From assembly GCA_021442155.1 (NCBI GenBank), contig CM038222.1, positions 110,673,121-110,737,120 on the forward strand: a DNA stretch of 64,000 nucleotides. Reading direction: 5' to 3'. The translations under genes were made by a program, and so were the position numbers. Below are positions 1 through 13,821 of this stretch, piece after piece (within the stretch, counting starts at the first letter, position 1; the number at the start of each line of letters is the position of its first letter). A model generated the notes under the pieces. The model ran no database searches and was not told the DNA's origin. It worked only from the letters and a program-made list of their open reading frames with translations. This DNA comes from Cymbidium sinense (taxonomy: Eukaryota > Streptophyta > Magnoliopsida > Asparagales > Orchidaceae).

Positions 1-143
1 GTCCCACTAAGTTAAAGGTCAACCCACCATAAACATAAATGGATTTAAAACTAAATCCAAATGGAGGTTAAAGTTAGTCAACCATTTGACATAACATGGA
101 CTTATGTGGGTCCCACTAAGTTAAAAGGTCAACCCACCATAAT
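1..143 (+). repeat. Direct duplication of about 33 bp, 109-110 bp apart
   Basis: The stretch beginning 'gtcccactaagttaaa' and running to 'ggtcaacccaccataa' occurs at 1-31 and again at 110-142 with one extra A. It is a local tandem duplication inside the U3 part of the family-2 LTR. Both copies contain GGTCAA, the reverse of the TTGACC core that is frequent in this U3. Confidence 0.8.
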
Positions 144-1896
144 TTGACCAAATGAAGTCATTCCAAAGTCTCAAAATCATAAACTGAATATGTTTAAACA
201 TGAATCAAATGAATATCAACCCAATAAGGCCTTATTTGGGCTAATTAGATAACTTGATATAAAATAAATTTGAATGAACCTTATTACGATCAAAATTCAA
301 ATTAAATTGAAATTAATCCAAATCAAATACCCAAACTCATTTTAAAATCACAATTAAACACAATCCAACTAAACATTAGGCCTAATTTGACTAATTTGGT
401 CATATGACCCAAATGAGTCCAACTTAACCCATTAGGCCCAATTTGGGTTAAATGGGTCAAAACTAAAATCAACTTCAAACTAAATGAAATTAATCATTCC
501 AAATGATTCCACATATGTGATTAAACATGATTGGAGTCTACATATACCTTATTTGAGTCAAATTGGTCATTGACTCAATTAAACTCAACCCATTTAAGTC
601 AAAATGGGTCAAGTTGAAATAAAATTAAAATCAATTTAAAATCTAAGAAAATTAATAAATTTATAACATCATAAATCAATAAATTTAAAAATCAAGAGTG
701 TTGTGGTGGTGCTAAAAGCCAACAGAGGCCATGTGAGGTGAAATCATAAAGGATGAGGTGTAGCCATGGCAAGATGGTGGGAGATCCATACAAAGATTGA
801 AAATCCCATTTCTCTCCCCTATACCTCATCCATCCCTTTATCCTAATTGATTTGGCCTAATCCCAATCAATTGATCACCTCTAAGAGCTACCCTCTAAGG
901 GCGGAAGTCACCATGGAAAAATAAAATTTGCTTTCATCCATGGGAGAGGCTCATGAAGAAAGGAGAAAAGAGAGAAAGGAGACTTCCTCTCTTCAAGGGA
1001 TTCAATCCCATATATTCATAAAGGAAAGAGAGGCCGAACTGACCCCTCAGCCAGAGTTCTTGCCGATAGTGGCCAGATTCTGGCCACCCTTAACCTCTTT
1101 TATATGGCTCTCTGTATATATGGAAAGAGAGGAAATAAACTTTCTCTCATGAATCCAATTATCTCTACATGCTCTTGAGGTGTAAAGGAACTTAATTGAT
1201 ACTTTATCGGAGCCTCCCACCGCTGGCAGGCTAGAGATTGGCCATGGTCGGTGGCAAAAGGATTAAAGCTCTTAATAAAACTTGAAAAGTTGGTAAATGA
1301 GCTCCTCAAGCCTAGTTGACTCTTTCTACATGTTTTATGGGTAGAAACAAACTCAAACAAGCTATTCCCCACCATCTCTTATCGCTAGCAAGCTAGAGTT
1401 CGACCAAGGTTGATGACTAGTTGGAGAGCTTCGGTCTCCATGGAAATCCATGGGGAAGCAAGACATGAAAGTTCTCCCAAAGGCTTGCCACATCTCCATG
1501 AAGCTTTTTGAATCATCCCCACTCCCAAGGATCGATGTTGTCAAGATATTACTCCAAACTCTCACCCCTTTTAGCCTAGGTTGGTCTTTTCTAAAATAAA
1601 TTTGAACTCCATTAAGATCGAACCATAGGGATGCAATGAAAATTGACTCTTGATCGATTTGCAATAAAAACCTCATGCCCTCATTGCATAGATCAGTGGA
1701 AATCAAACCCAAATGGTGGATGGTCTTTATTTCTCTAGAGGGAGGAAGAGAACAAAATCTCCGCCTTCTATTCATTCTGTTAGGAATAGATAACCGACAC
1801 CTAGTTGGACCATCTCATTTAAATCTCTATAGGAAAGTTGGATTTAATTAGGACCGTCCGGTCCAGATTGATCCTGCATGTCCTACTTGATAATGT

Positions 1897-1973
1897 GGGA
1901 TCCACATGGATCCCAGGTGGACAAACCATGTGCCACATGTAAAGTGGCGCCACATCATCGCCACATGGCGCCA
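1897..1973. promoter_or_regulatory. Palindrome cluster in family-2 U3
   Basis: GGGATCCACATGGATCCC (1897-1914) is a near-palindrome. GTGGCGCCAC (1944-1953) and TGGCGCCA (1966-1973) are perfect palindromes. The same LTR position in the minus-strand copy holds GATCCACGTGGATC at 56883-56896, with a G-box core. Conservation of the cluster across copies suggests protein-binding sites in the LTR promoter region, but this is inference. Confidence 0.45.
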
Positions 1974-4290
1974 ACTATTTTAAACAGAAAATCTAAATTT
2001 TTTGGATTTAAAAATGGTAAAATAATGCATAGAATTTAAAACATTTATAAAAAAAATCACATACTCAATTAAAATATACAAATAAGGGCAATATGGACTC
2101 ATCTCAATGAAGAGAATTCATTAAACCTAAAATCTCTAATTTTTATTAGATATTTTGGGTTAATTTTGGTTTAAATAAAAATAATCAAACTAAAATTAAA
2201 CATAAACCATTAATCCAATAAATTTGATACTTTTGGGAATTGAAATTAAGGTCAAGATACACTTTAGATAATTTTATCAAGATTTATTGGTAAGTAATCT
2301 TAAAATATAAAATATTCAAATCATAAGCCTTAATTTAATGAAATTAATTAATACTAAATTAAGAAAATTATGAAAAATTATAAAATCAACTTGAATCATC
2401 ATAATAAACCTCAGTGAATTTAAATACATCATTAGAACTTTGTATAACTTAAAAAATTATAATTTGTTAATTGGTTTAATTAATTAATATATACATCAAA
2501 AAATTATAATTAATCAACCAAAAATTCACAAAATAAAAATAAACCCTCTATGGATGCATCTTCTAGAGAGGAATTCAAGAACATTAAAACCCCTAATCAA
2601 TTTTATCAAATTTAAGCTTAATTTAAATTTATTTAAAAATTAAAAACCCTATTTTGTTTAAATTATACATCTGATTATGGTGAAACTTTATAGAACTTGA
2701 ACAGGCAAAGAACCTCACTTGCCATAAAACTTTTAAGCTCAAATGACCCCTGGATTAGAAGTTGTTGAATTTCCAACCCTCAAGTTAGTTTAAATGAAAT
2801 AATAAATTAGAAAATCATAGAAATTATAAAAAATTATAAAATCAATTTAAAACATTTGAATTAATATCAAAACACTTGAAGGAAATTTCCTAACCCTTTG
2901 AAGTTAAACATTTTGATTAATTACATACTTAGGGTTTAATGAAATATAAAAAAATAAATTTAATAAAATATCAATTTGATAAGTTTGTAATAAATCAAAT
3001 AATCAATTGAAATTAAAACCTTTTATACTAAGAGTGAATTACAATATGAACCTAATGAATTAAGTGGATTCCCTCAAGCTAATGAACAAAAACACTAATA
3101 AACATAAAAATTAATCAAATACATAAATGAAATCAATTGAAATTCAAATAAATCAAGTAATTAAAATTCAAAATAATCAAGTAATTTAAATTTAAAATAA
3201 TCAAGGTTATCTAATCAAGTTAACTCATCCAAATTCATAAACATTAATGAAATGAATAAGTCAAATCAAATTAAATAAATATTTAATCAAAAGAAATATA
3301 AAATCAAACATTAAGCTAAGTTATGAAAGAAAGTATGATAACATAAAATGAATTAAAGCAATTGAAAGTGAACTAAACTAAAATAGAAATAAAATTAAGC
3401 TCAGATTAAAATAAATCCCTTAAATGAATTCAAAAGATGCTAATTGAGATACTTAGCATATTAGCTTAACCTTTTAGATTGGAAGAAAGTCCATTCTATT
3501 AGGATTTAAGAGGTTGAATAAGATGGTTCCACCCAAAGTGGGACTCGTTTCATTCTTCTTTCTTCAAAACATAAATTTTTTATTTTAACATAAAAGTATA
3601 CATAAAAAATGAAATAAAATTACAATTTAACCGAGTCAGTTAAATTGAAACCACCTAACTATAAATTAAACTAACATTGAAAATCAAATCAAAACTCAAA
3701 CCTAAAATTCCTAGTAAAGGCATACCACATAAACCCATTTTCACACACACTTGATTATTAAGTCACTGACCCTAGATTTAGGTTAGGCGATGTTCAGTGA
3801 TATTATGTGATGTGATGTAAAATATTTTTTTATTTTGGGGTGTATTATTTTCCTGTTAGTCTGGATGGTAGGATATTCTTTTAGGCTGACATTATTTTCT
3901 AGAGGGGTTGTCCTAAAAAAAGTACCATAATAAAAATATATATAAATGTTGTTTACTTGTAGGTATGCTTACGTCTCAAAGAATAGCCAAATAGGACAAG
4001 TGGGCTTGGAAAACAACTAATGCTAAGCCTGCATGCTTGCATTATAATTTCTAATGTGCTATGTGTATTTCCTAATGCTTATTTTGTAGGATTTAAAAAT
4101 TTAGTTTTTGAATTTTAAAGTATTTTGATCTTAGAATTAGGTTAGAATCTATGAGGTCTAAGAATAGCAAGAGTTGACCCTACCAATGCATGGTCTCACT
4201 TGTCCCCTGTGAAGCCCATGGAGGTCCTTGAAGAAGGTGATGATCCTGAAAGAAGACCCCCATAGATCAAACTTTTAGTGTTAGGTTGGG

Positions 4291-4300
4291 CTATATAAAG
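4291..4300 (+). promoter_or_regulatory. Putative TATA box of family-2 LTR
   Basis: The sequence ctatataaag sits in the same relative position as ctatataagg in the LTR at 50568-50577, ttatataagggt on the minus strand at 53791-53803, and tgtataag at 12553-12560 in family 1. Its persistence in otherwise diverged LTRs suggests the core promoter, with U3 upstream and R/U5 downstream. Confidence 0.55.
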
Positions 4301-5659
4301 ACAAAGTTTCACTGCTTATTTTTCTCTTTTTTTTGGGTGTACAGCAGTAGTCAGCCACATTAACCTATTCTGTTAATTAATTTAGATTGATTTATTTTGG
4401 GTGCACAATAAAAATAACCTGCTTTTTTAGGTTTCTTTCTGTGATGGAATGCCTGGAATGTTAGGCTCCTAGAAAAAACTACATTTTTTGCCCAACTAAA
4501 TATAAATTAATTTAAAGCTCTAGGTACAACTTCAAAGTATTTAGAAATAATTAGCTCTTCTGAAATATGATAGCATATTATTCATTTTCTTTGAATTGGG
4601 TGCTTCAACCATTGCACACAAAGGGGCATCTAACCTTTGATGATGACCATCCTTTTTGGGGAAGTGTGCCTTCTCTTTGTATTTTAGTCGACAACCGCTT
4701 CTAACTACATATCTTTATGGGCATAAATTGCATACCCATGGACTTAAATGAATTGTGGGTCAAAACATAAAAATAATAAAACTTGCTGCATTAATTAATT
4801 GCATATCATTACTAGCATGATCTTCGGGTTAAGGAGTGAGTTTAGGTTCTTAGATTCATTCTTAAAATATAATAACCCAACCATCTTACATAATAAGAAA
4901 ACCGAACTTACAGATTTAACAATCACTTTCTAAGTAGGTCATATATCCAAAAGAGTCAAGGATAGGTTCATTTTCTCAAGTGAGAAAAAAGAACTCACAA
5001 TTTTCATAAATTACATTAAGTCAAGCCTGTGATTTATATCAAAAGTACTTGTAAACTTAGGTTCTAAAGCATCCTTATAGGAATAAGTCTTCAACCTTAA
5101 GTATTTTTTTATTCTTGTATTACTAGAATCTACGTCCTAGATTTCTAATAAAATATCAATTCAAACCCCACTAAATTAAATCTCAATATTATAAAGCCCA
5201 ATGGTAAATTAGTTGAAATGCTTATTGTGCATCTCAGTATCAATAATTATTTCCTACTTAATTTCAATTGGTCTCTAAAAGAACTCTTTCCTCTTTGAAA
5301 TTATTCCCTATTGAACTTCCAATCAATCATTTCCTTGTAATAACTTTAAAATCTTTAAAAATAAGAGTCTATTACTTTAATCGAGAGTATTCTTAGGAAG
5401 AGATCATTCTTCTTATGATGTAATTAACTATAGGGGCTTACCCTTATAGGGAACTACATACCCAATATAAAATAAACTTTGCCTTACTTTCCCATGTAGT
5501 TCAAGAGAAGAATCTTTGGAATTTGGAAGATCCATAGCCTTAAAGGTTAAGTAATCAAATCCATTTTAGGATAACATGTTCTTTTTTTGAAATAATATGT
5601 TTATTCCCTAATGATGAATTTGATTACCTAAATAAAATTTTCTAAAATTTATGTGGTGT

Positions 5660-7055
5660 CACAAAATCTTTATGCCTGATGTACTTGGCATCATCATAGA
5701 TTTTGAACTCATGTATCAAAAATGGATTCATGTCATCATCAATTTAATGTTCTTCACCATTTTGAATATACTTTATACATTGATGAAGAGTTAAAGGTAC
5801 TATGACATATTCATGAATCCATGGTTTACCAAGGAGCACTTTGTAAGAAACTTGGGTTTCGATCATTTAGAATTCAGCTTATGTGTATAATTTTTCAAAG
5901 AATATGGGTAGAGCATGAGACCCTAAGATTTGTTATCCTTATTCATTGAATCCTTATAGGAATACTATACTTTTATTTAGATAACAAGAATCTAAAGCTA
6001 GTGCTTGTAGCATTTTAACTGTTAAAAATATTTACTAAAGCAATTGGGTTAATCAATAACTATTTTATTTGGATAGAGTTGCTTTTAATTGTAACATTAA
6101 AAGGATGATTATGTTCAGACATTTTTATTAAATATAATGGTTGTTGACTTTTGAAAGGTTACATCCTCTTTCATCTTCTCTTAAGAAAAAAATACTTCAT
6201 ATTATTCTAGAATTTGTAAGGCTTTGGTTAACGTATCACGTATATCCTTAGATAATATGAAAGCATCATAGATACTTAGCAAAGAAGGGCGCTTACATAA
6301 ATATGCTAGAACATTATAATCTACTACTATTTTGGTTAGCTGTTGAGGTTTAGCCAGTGGTGGAGATAATGCATTTTCATTAACTTGAATTTCTTTACCT
6401 TTACTACTAGCTCTTCATTATGAAGGCAGCGAAATTCTTTCTCCACTCCTTAATTGGACTTCGGTTACTTCTTCTATTTGATCTCATTTATCAAAAGAAG
6501 TCTCTAAATTTTATCTTTCTTCAAAAATTTTAGAGTTTTTAATACTCTCAGAATTGCTGTCTAATTTAAGACATAATTTCTTTGAGCCTGACTTGACATT
6601 CCATTTAGTAAGCTTCTCTAGGAAAGCATATTTCTTCTTCAGAGTCTATTGATATTGCATTCAAATTTATGACATGATAGGTTTTTATCAAAACCCCGCT
6701 TCAAATTTTTTGTGTCAAGTCATAGATAGTCTATGTATTCTTCGAGTTTAACTAGCCTTCGAGGAGGTTGCTCATACTCCTATAAAGAGTCAAACATTTT
6801 CTATGCTTTAGATTTTGATTTACTAGATTTCCTCTTTTCTTTAATTTGTTGGGATTTGGCAAAGAAGACTGATTATTCTTCGTTTGCTTCTCTATATAAA
6901 ATTGCCCCCTATTAGGGGAGGAATCTTTTGGATCTATTACAGGCTCTAAGGGATTCTTCCATTGGATGCTTTCTATGGTCGAAAGAATGTTAATCATGTT
7001 TTTAGTTTTATTTGAGATGAAGGTCTCGCAACCACCTTCTCAATGAGTACTGGTG
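5660..7055 (-). pseudogene. Gypsy (Tat/Ogre-like) gag-linker to protease fragment, decayed
   Basis: Reading the minus strand from 7055 down to 5660 gives a diverged version of the linker-protease part of the family-1 polyprotein. Recognisable pieces are EEVTEVQLRSG (compare FQEVTEVNIYSG at 26660-26700), a segment like SIYDAFILSKDIRDTLTKAL near 6200-6290 (compare the SKEMRESLIKA segment at 47300-47370), and the protease tail YKVLLGKPWIHEY at about 5810-5870. These match the order in elements X and Y, but I did not clearly find the catalytic DxG part. The frame is broken by stops. It abuts a plus-strand LTR at about 5660 and the family-1 LTR at 7057, so both edges are rearrangement or insertion joints. 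Confidence 0.7.
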
Positions 7056-10000
7056 TTGACCTCACTTTTGGAGTGAGGATTCAATCTTCTCATCTTAGAC
7101 CTAGGAGCCTTCTAGACACTAAGACTTCCTTAGTCATGAGACACTTCTAGTGGTTAGGCGAATACTCAACCCAAACCTAGGGACTTAGGAGGACTTGCCA
7201 TAGGTTTAGGCTATGTTTTAAGACCTTAGGAAGCCTAACTATCCTATGGCCCAACCAAGACTCAACCTACTTACTTATCCAAAACCAAACCTCAAATCAA
7301 TTTAACCAATCCCAATTAAACTCCAATTCATATCCAATCTCCAAGCTCAATGATTGAAACCGATAATCTAAATCCATTTTAATCCCTTAAGCCAACCCCA
7401 TGAACTTAAACAAAATTCCTTCAATCAAACCCAAATCCAATTGATTTTCACAAAAAGCACCCCAACCATTCAAACCCTCATTCCAAAATCTATAATCAAG
7501 CCAATGAACCAAAATAAATTCAATTAACCTAAGTTATCCCATTTGCACCCAAAATGTCCAAATGAGCTAAAATTCAATCAAAACTAAATCAAGTGCAATG
7601 AAATCCACCAATTAATCCTGAATCAATTATCAAACTCAATCAAGCCCAATTCAACCCAAAACCAACTCAATTGATCCATTAGGTTCACTTGACCCAAAGT
7701 GACCTAAAAGACCCATTTGAACCAAACTCCAATCCAACCAAATTGGATTAAACCAAACCATCGAAACCTCCCATATTGATTATTGATCATCCTTGATTAA
7801 TCAATTACAATCAATTGGGTTAAACCAACTCAATTCAATCACTTGGCCCAAGTTAACCCAATTAACCTACATAAGCCAAATTGAACCAAACTCCATTAAA
7901 CATCAAATTGATTGCAACAAATGATTCTAATCAAGCTAAAATTGATCTTTGAACATAACTTGACCATCAATTATGCCAAACCAAGTCCAATTGGCCTCTT
8001 CACCCAAGTTGACGTAATTTGACCTAAATGGCCAAATTGAACCAAATAAAATCTAAATCTAAATTGATTGCAACTAATGACTCAAATCCTTTTCAAATTG
8101 ATTATTGAACATGACCAAACCCTTGGTTGAAACCAATTTAACCAAGTCTATCCAATTGACAAATTTAGCCCAAATTGACTTGAACGGTCAAATTTGTCTA
8201 AATCATTTCTAAATACAAATTAATTGAAATCAAAATGTACAATCATCTTAAAATGATCAATTGAACCTAAACCAATGCCTATCCCAAGCTAATTTGGCCA
8301 ATTTGATCGAACCCATATGAATCCAAATGAGGAAAATTCAAATCCAAGCTAAATTAAACCAAACCAATTAAACCAAAACATTCCAAATACTCATTTGAAC
8401 TTGACCCAAGTGTTGGTTTTACCAAATTTGACCAATTGGTCAACTTGACCCAACCTAACCTAATTTGACCTACATGGGTCAAATTGAGTCGAACCTATTC
8501 AAATCAAGCCCAAACCCATTGTAACTTGGCATGACCCATCCTCAGCCTTTGGAAGCCCACACCCCTCACTTGGCCACTCAAATAGAGCCACTTCACTAAT
8601 TCCACACCCACGCCAACGCCAAAGACGGGCATTATAATTTTAGATCTAATCCAAGCCGTTGAATTGGAGGGGGGAGGTTATGCTCTCCCCATCTTGATTC
8701 AAATTGAGCATTTAGAGAGTTTATGTGAGTGAAAATGAGTCTCCCAGAGCTTTCCCCAAGTTCCTAAAGCCTCCCCATCGCTGGAAACACCAAACTCAAA
8801 ATAGGACAGAGCCCATCCCCATCCAACCTCTTCTAAACTCAACTATTTTTAAATTAACTTTATGCACATGTTCACCAAGCTATGACAAGGAGAAATAAAT
8901 CAATTCCTGATCAATTCAAGCACTAGAGACAACTCCTAGGTCAACGCTGATGAGGATTCCAGTGACATTTGGTCCATAAAGCCACCAACGAGGAATCAAG
9001 GCATGAGCTTCTCAGCAAGACTTCATCTCTTCAAGATGAAGCTACCTCAGTTAGTTAGTCTCCAGTCTTGAGCTTTGGTGAGATAAATTCTTAAAAACTA
9101 TAAAAAATTCAAATTTTGTTAGGCCTTTGTAAAGGAAAGTTTGATTTCATTTGATTCCAACCATAGGATCCCTTTAGATTGTCTCTTTGAAGCTTTTGGA
9201 GTCAATCCTGAGCCTCCACAAGCTTCAATGAGCTCAGATCGAGCAAAAGAAGGCAGATGGTGTTTGTCTTTCATCACTCATGGGATGAAGGATCATCCGC
9301 CTTCTATTCCACGTGATGGGAATTGACGACCGTGATTAATCCATTAGATTTAATTTGATTTATTTCTATAGGAATTGCGAGATTAATTCCCACTGTATGA
9401 TCTTAGATCAGGTGGTAGGGATGAAAGCATGTCTATTGTCACCACATCAGTGCCGCATTGAATCATTTAAGTGGCCAATCCCATGGTACCATGTGGAAAG
9501 CGATGCCACATCAGTTGTCTATGTGGCCCCAATGGGATTAGGAATTAATTAGGCTTAAAAATATAATTAATTGCCTGAAACTTCATAAATTCATAACTGA
9601 TTATAGAAAAACTCAAAAAATGCAAACAAATATATTTTGTAAAGGCCAAATGGAGGAGAATTTAATAAAAATGACTCCATTTAATTTTGAATAGTGATTA
9701 AGGCTTAATTAGGGTTTGAATGTTTCCTTAATTAACTTAATTAAGCCCTAATTACTTAGGCAATTAATCTAAAACTTGGCATGTTGATTTAATGGGATGA
9801 CCTTTTCCTCCCATGATTTTATTGGGATTTAATGGCTATGTGATTGGGAAAATTTTAATTTAAACTCTTAATTACTCTCTTAATTAATTCAATGATTAAT
9901 TAAAGTTCTAAATTATAAAAAATTAATTAATTAAAGTTTATCAATCATTAAGTAATAGTGAGATGATGAGCGTGAGTAATTAGGACTTCTTTTCTAATTA

Positions 10001-10679
10001 TTTTTCTCAATTAATCTCATCAAAGAGAGTTAATTAATACATGGTTTAATTAATGAATGAATTAATTAATTAATGGCCAAATGAAATCAAATTAAATTGC
10101 TAATCTATTTAGATAATCAACATTTGAATTAAGGGTTTCTTTTAATATGTTCAGTAATATAAAGACTCTTAAGGAAATTATGGTTAGCCCATAAGTGTTG
10201 GAAAGTCATAAGTGTACTTAATTATATTCTTTAACTTAATTAATCTCTAATCATGTGCAAATTACATTAGGTTCTTTAGGAGCATTGCACTTTTATTTTC
10301 CCTTATGTTCATATCATTTGTGGCTCATGATTAAATGATAAATTAAAATAAAGAAGCATAGGAAAGGGTGATTAAATAGATTACTTAATGTTGTAACCTA
10401 ATAAAATCATAAAAACCACTTAATTATCTTTCCTTAAAGAAATTAATACCACTAACATGAGAATGTGATAAAAATAGTAAATGATCTCTTCTCTTTGAGT
10501 TTAATTAAAACCCAGAATCAAATTAATAAGAAGCTTTGGTTTTCTTTAAGAAGTTTTATTTAATGTAATTGTCCTTAGGAATTAGTGTGATTGAATGAAT
10601 CATGTGGAAATGTTTGGCTACTCCTTTCTAATCACTTTAAATGTTGTGTGTCAAGTGACTTCATGCATTCATATTTTCA

Positions 10680-10694
10680 AAAAAAAAAAAAAAA
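10680..10694 (+). repeat. Poly-A run (15 A)
   Basis: A homopolymer run inside the U3 of the X LTR, not seen at the same position in the two Y LTRs. Most likely slippage; nothing around it suggests a retroposed mRNA tail. Confidence 0.8.
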
Positions 10695-10869
10695 ACTAAA
10701 TGGAATTTACTTATGTAAAATTACATGTGTTGGCTTAATCTTATTATATGTGTGGCTATTATCACTATTAAATCTAAATTTATTTTTCAAAAGCTATAAA
10801 TTGATAATAATATTTGGAGTGATAATAGTTATGAATACATATAGGATTTGCATGTGTTTATAACTTAAG

Positions 10870-11580
10870 CCTATGAAGGTAATATTTTCTTTCTTAAAAT
10901 TCCAACATGGATTAACATATGCTTGAATGATAATAAGTATATAGTTTGGACATTCTCGAAATAAGAGAATTTAAATAGCCCTAGAGAGGTCATTTGATTA
11001 CCTAACTTCCTTGATTTAACAGCGGCATGTACTTATTTGATTTCATTCCTATGTATCTCTGTATTAGAATTTGGATAAAGATTTATACCTTGCATGTATA
11101 AATAATTCAATCAAATAAAATACAATCTCTTGCATGATTTTCATTTTTCCAATCATGTATACATTCATATGTATTTAAGATAGCAAGTATATAGTCTGAA
11201 CATCCCTAGAATATAAGGCTTTAAGTAGCCCCATGGAAGTCATTAATTATCTCACTTCCCTAGTTTAAACAATGACATGTATTTGCTTATATCTATTATA
11301 CATGTGTATGTGTGTTTGATTACAGAATGAGAATCTTATTTTTTACTAAAAATACATTCCTCTATAATCATTTAAGCATATCAAATATATTGCATGTAAA
11401 GGTAGTGCTTCCTTTCCTAAGTTTTTATATGAATTTACATATGTTTAAATGATAATAAGTATATAGTCTGGATATCCCTGGAATACGAGACTTTAAGTAG
11501 CCCCAAGGAGGTCATTTGATTATCTCACTTCTCTGGTTAACAAAGGAACATACTTATTTAATTTTATTCCTATGTATAAA
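10870..11580 (+). repeat. U3 tandem repeat array, 3 units of about 250-270 bp (X LTR)
   Basis: Units share a core like 'agtatatagtctggacatcc', then 'gaatacgaggctttaagtag' and 'gaggtcatttgattatctca', at about 10932, 11184 and 11455. Units alternate between one ending in 'tacttatttaatttcattcc' and one ending in 'atttgcttacatcttttata'. The Y LTRs have four units, so this copy has one fewer. The array lies about 1-1.7 kb upstream of the TATA-like box, where enhancer repeats would be expected in U3. Confidence 0.8.
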
Positions 11581-12552
11581 GAATGGTTCAACATATTCTA
11601 TGTGATAGTAATTCAACCACATTAATTTTAGGATGTCTTTCATGCTGAATAGGATTCTTTAAGGCTAACCTAAACTTAGGACTAATAAAACATTTAATAA
11701 ATCATTCACTAAAAGAAACTAAATCATAATAATATGCTTTAGAAATAATTTAAAGTAGGGATAAAGGAGGTTAAGCCTTCTTCCTCTCTTTATGATACTT
11801 AGATGCTAAGTGTAAGTCAAATGAAACAAAACAAAATTCAGATTAAAACTTACAAATCATCTAAATAACTTGAAATCTAAACATCAATAATGTTTACTTA
11901 AATAATTCCAAACTTAGAAAATTACAACTCAAAAGCCTAGCTAAGACAAGTCACATAAGGCCTAAGCGCACACATTAGAATGCTAAGTCACCACTTCTAC
12001 CCTCAGGTTAGGATGATGCATGTAATGATGATGTGTTTTATTTTATGATGTAATATTTTAGACTGAATGTTAGGAATGTGGATTTCAGACTGGATGTTAG
12101 GTCATTGATAGCTTAATCTTTTTTTTTGTAGGGGATTGTGTAAAGGGCTGCTCAAAAAAATAAATATAAATGTTTTGCTTATAGGTTGCTTATGCTTCTA
12201 AGTATAATCCATATTTAGGTAAGTTGGCTTGGTTACCCATGTGTAGGGGTGCTAAGTCCAAATTATGAAATATAACTACTTAGGTTTGTATGTATGCTTA
12301 ACTAACCTCTATTTTACAAGTGTTGTCTCATTTACTTTTCCATAAACATGTAATTTTCTAATAGGAATTAGGAATAGTGCTATGGGGATTAGGATGAGCA
12401 GTGGCTAGAAGTCTTAGTCCTAGGGTTCCCTATGATGCCTTGGAGCAAATCAAATCAATAGAAAAAAAGAAGAAAGAAAAAATGAAGAAAGTTGACCCCA
12501 CCCCATAGCATGTATTCAATTTGAATTATAATTATTCTTTTGTAATTCAGGT

Positions 12553-12560
12553 TGTATAAG
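12553..12560 (+). promoter_or_regulatory. Putative TATA box of X LTR
   Basis: tgtataag followed by ggtagagctt aligns with tatataagggtagagc in the family-2 LTR at 50571. It lies about 5.5 kb into the LTR, upstream of the block 'atcttttctctttcttaggg' shared by all family-1 copies. Confidence 0.5.
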
Positions 12561-13821
12561 GGTAGAGCTTAGCCACCAATCTTTTCTCTTTCTTAGGGTG
12601 TACTGTGGTACCCAACTGGTCCATCATTTTATTCTTTTACTGAATCTATTTGTGTTTGATTGATGTTATGTTTAGATTGTGTAATAGAACTACATCTTCT
12701 TCATAGTTTCTTAAATTGATGATTGAACATGTGACTTGGATGCGATGTGTTCTTAGAGTAAAATTAATTTTTATTACCCTAATTAACAACTTATAACCCA
12801 ATTTTAAAACAACTTTAAACATCACTTTAAAGCCTAGGTTGTAATCAAGATAATTAAAAGCTTTAGCAACCCCTTAGTTGTATGTTATATGTCTAACATC
12901 ATGCATATCATATTGAATCACTCTTGCAAAAAATGAGGGCTCCATTTCAGCACTTTAAGGACTGCTTGACCTATGAGAGAAACCCCTTATGATGGAGTTT
13001 CACTCTCTTTCTCTTTTGATTTGGCCAATAATCAAATTTTATCATGCATTTATGCATAAAGTATCTCAAAGCCTTTGTCCAAAATATTGTGTCAAAATAA
13101 CATAAGAAATTGTAAAATATTACATTTTTTTAGATTAAGTCATATAATCATGCCAATAATAATCTAGTTTCTTAGAGAATGAGTTTAGGACTCTAGTCTT
13201 TTTCAAAATTAAATAATAGCTTAAACCATCTTGTAATTATATAAGACTGGACTACATGGTTTTAAAGCATCAGAGGTGTTAGTTTGCGGCCACTCCAGAC
13301 GGTTGTAAGTCTAGAAGAGTTATACGAGTCTATCTTCTTTTGTGGAATAGACCCTTATGTCCCTTTGTCCTTAAAGTTAGGTCATACTTTAACTTGTGTT
13401 AAAGCTCGCTAGATTTAGGATCTGAGGTTGCTATTTTCCTTGGGCTATGTGCATAAATACTCACCTTTTAGGAATTTCTATAATCTTGTGTTGATGGATT
13501 ATAAGCCTTAGCGTTCTATTAAAATTTCAACTTAAACAAATGAATCCTCTTGCTCAAACATGTAAAACCTTATTATAGGATAGGTTGGAATGCTCACTAG
13601 GCTTCCTAGTATCATGAGCATTTCCTACTTATTTTCCTTTGCATTCCAAAATAAGTTTTCTAATTGAACAATCCCATTTAATTTTCTAAAAATACCAATC
13701 TTTTGATAGGCTTAACCTCAAAATCTTTGGAGATAATAATTGGTTACTTTAATAGAGAGTGTTCTCAAGGAATATCATTTCTTAGGATGTAATTATCTAT
13801 AGAGGCATGCCTCCATAGGGA

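Larger units (their letters stand above)
1..5660 (+). repeat. Family-2 gypsy LTR (plus strand), 5' end beyond the window
   Basis: This block is homologous to the family-2 LTR pieces near 49.3-52.0 kb (plus) and 52.3-58.3 kb (minus) and more distantly to the family-1 LTRs. Anchors are the AT-rich U3, the GC-richer zone with GATCCACATGGATC near 1900, a 'CCATTCTATTAGG' block near 3492, a TATA-like box at 4292, and the R/U5-like block from about 3780 to 5650. It ends near 5660 at 'atgtggtgtcacaaaat', just before the expected LTR end, where minus-strand coding remnants begin. No host gene is visible; short ORFs here (for example 928-1152) have no recognisable domain. The left boundary lies outside the window, so total length is unknown. 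Confidence 0.75.

Noticed and set aside
928..1775. Three short ORFs (928-1152 plus, 1100-1375 minus, 1362-1775 minus)
   Set aside because: They lie in the GC-richer part of an LTR, overlap on opposite strands and show no known domain or conserved counterpart. Chance ORFs in a zone with fewer stop codons.
10680..10694. Poly-A tail of a SINE or processed pseudogene
   Set aside because: No target-site duplication, no upstream tRNA-like promoter or spliced coding sequence; the flanks are collinear with the other LTRs.
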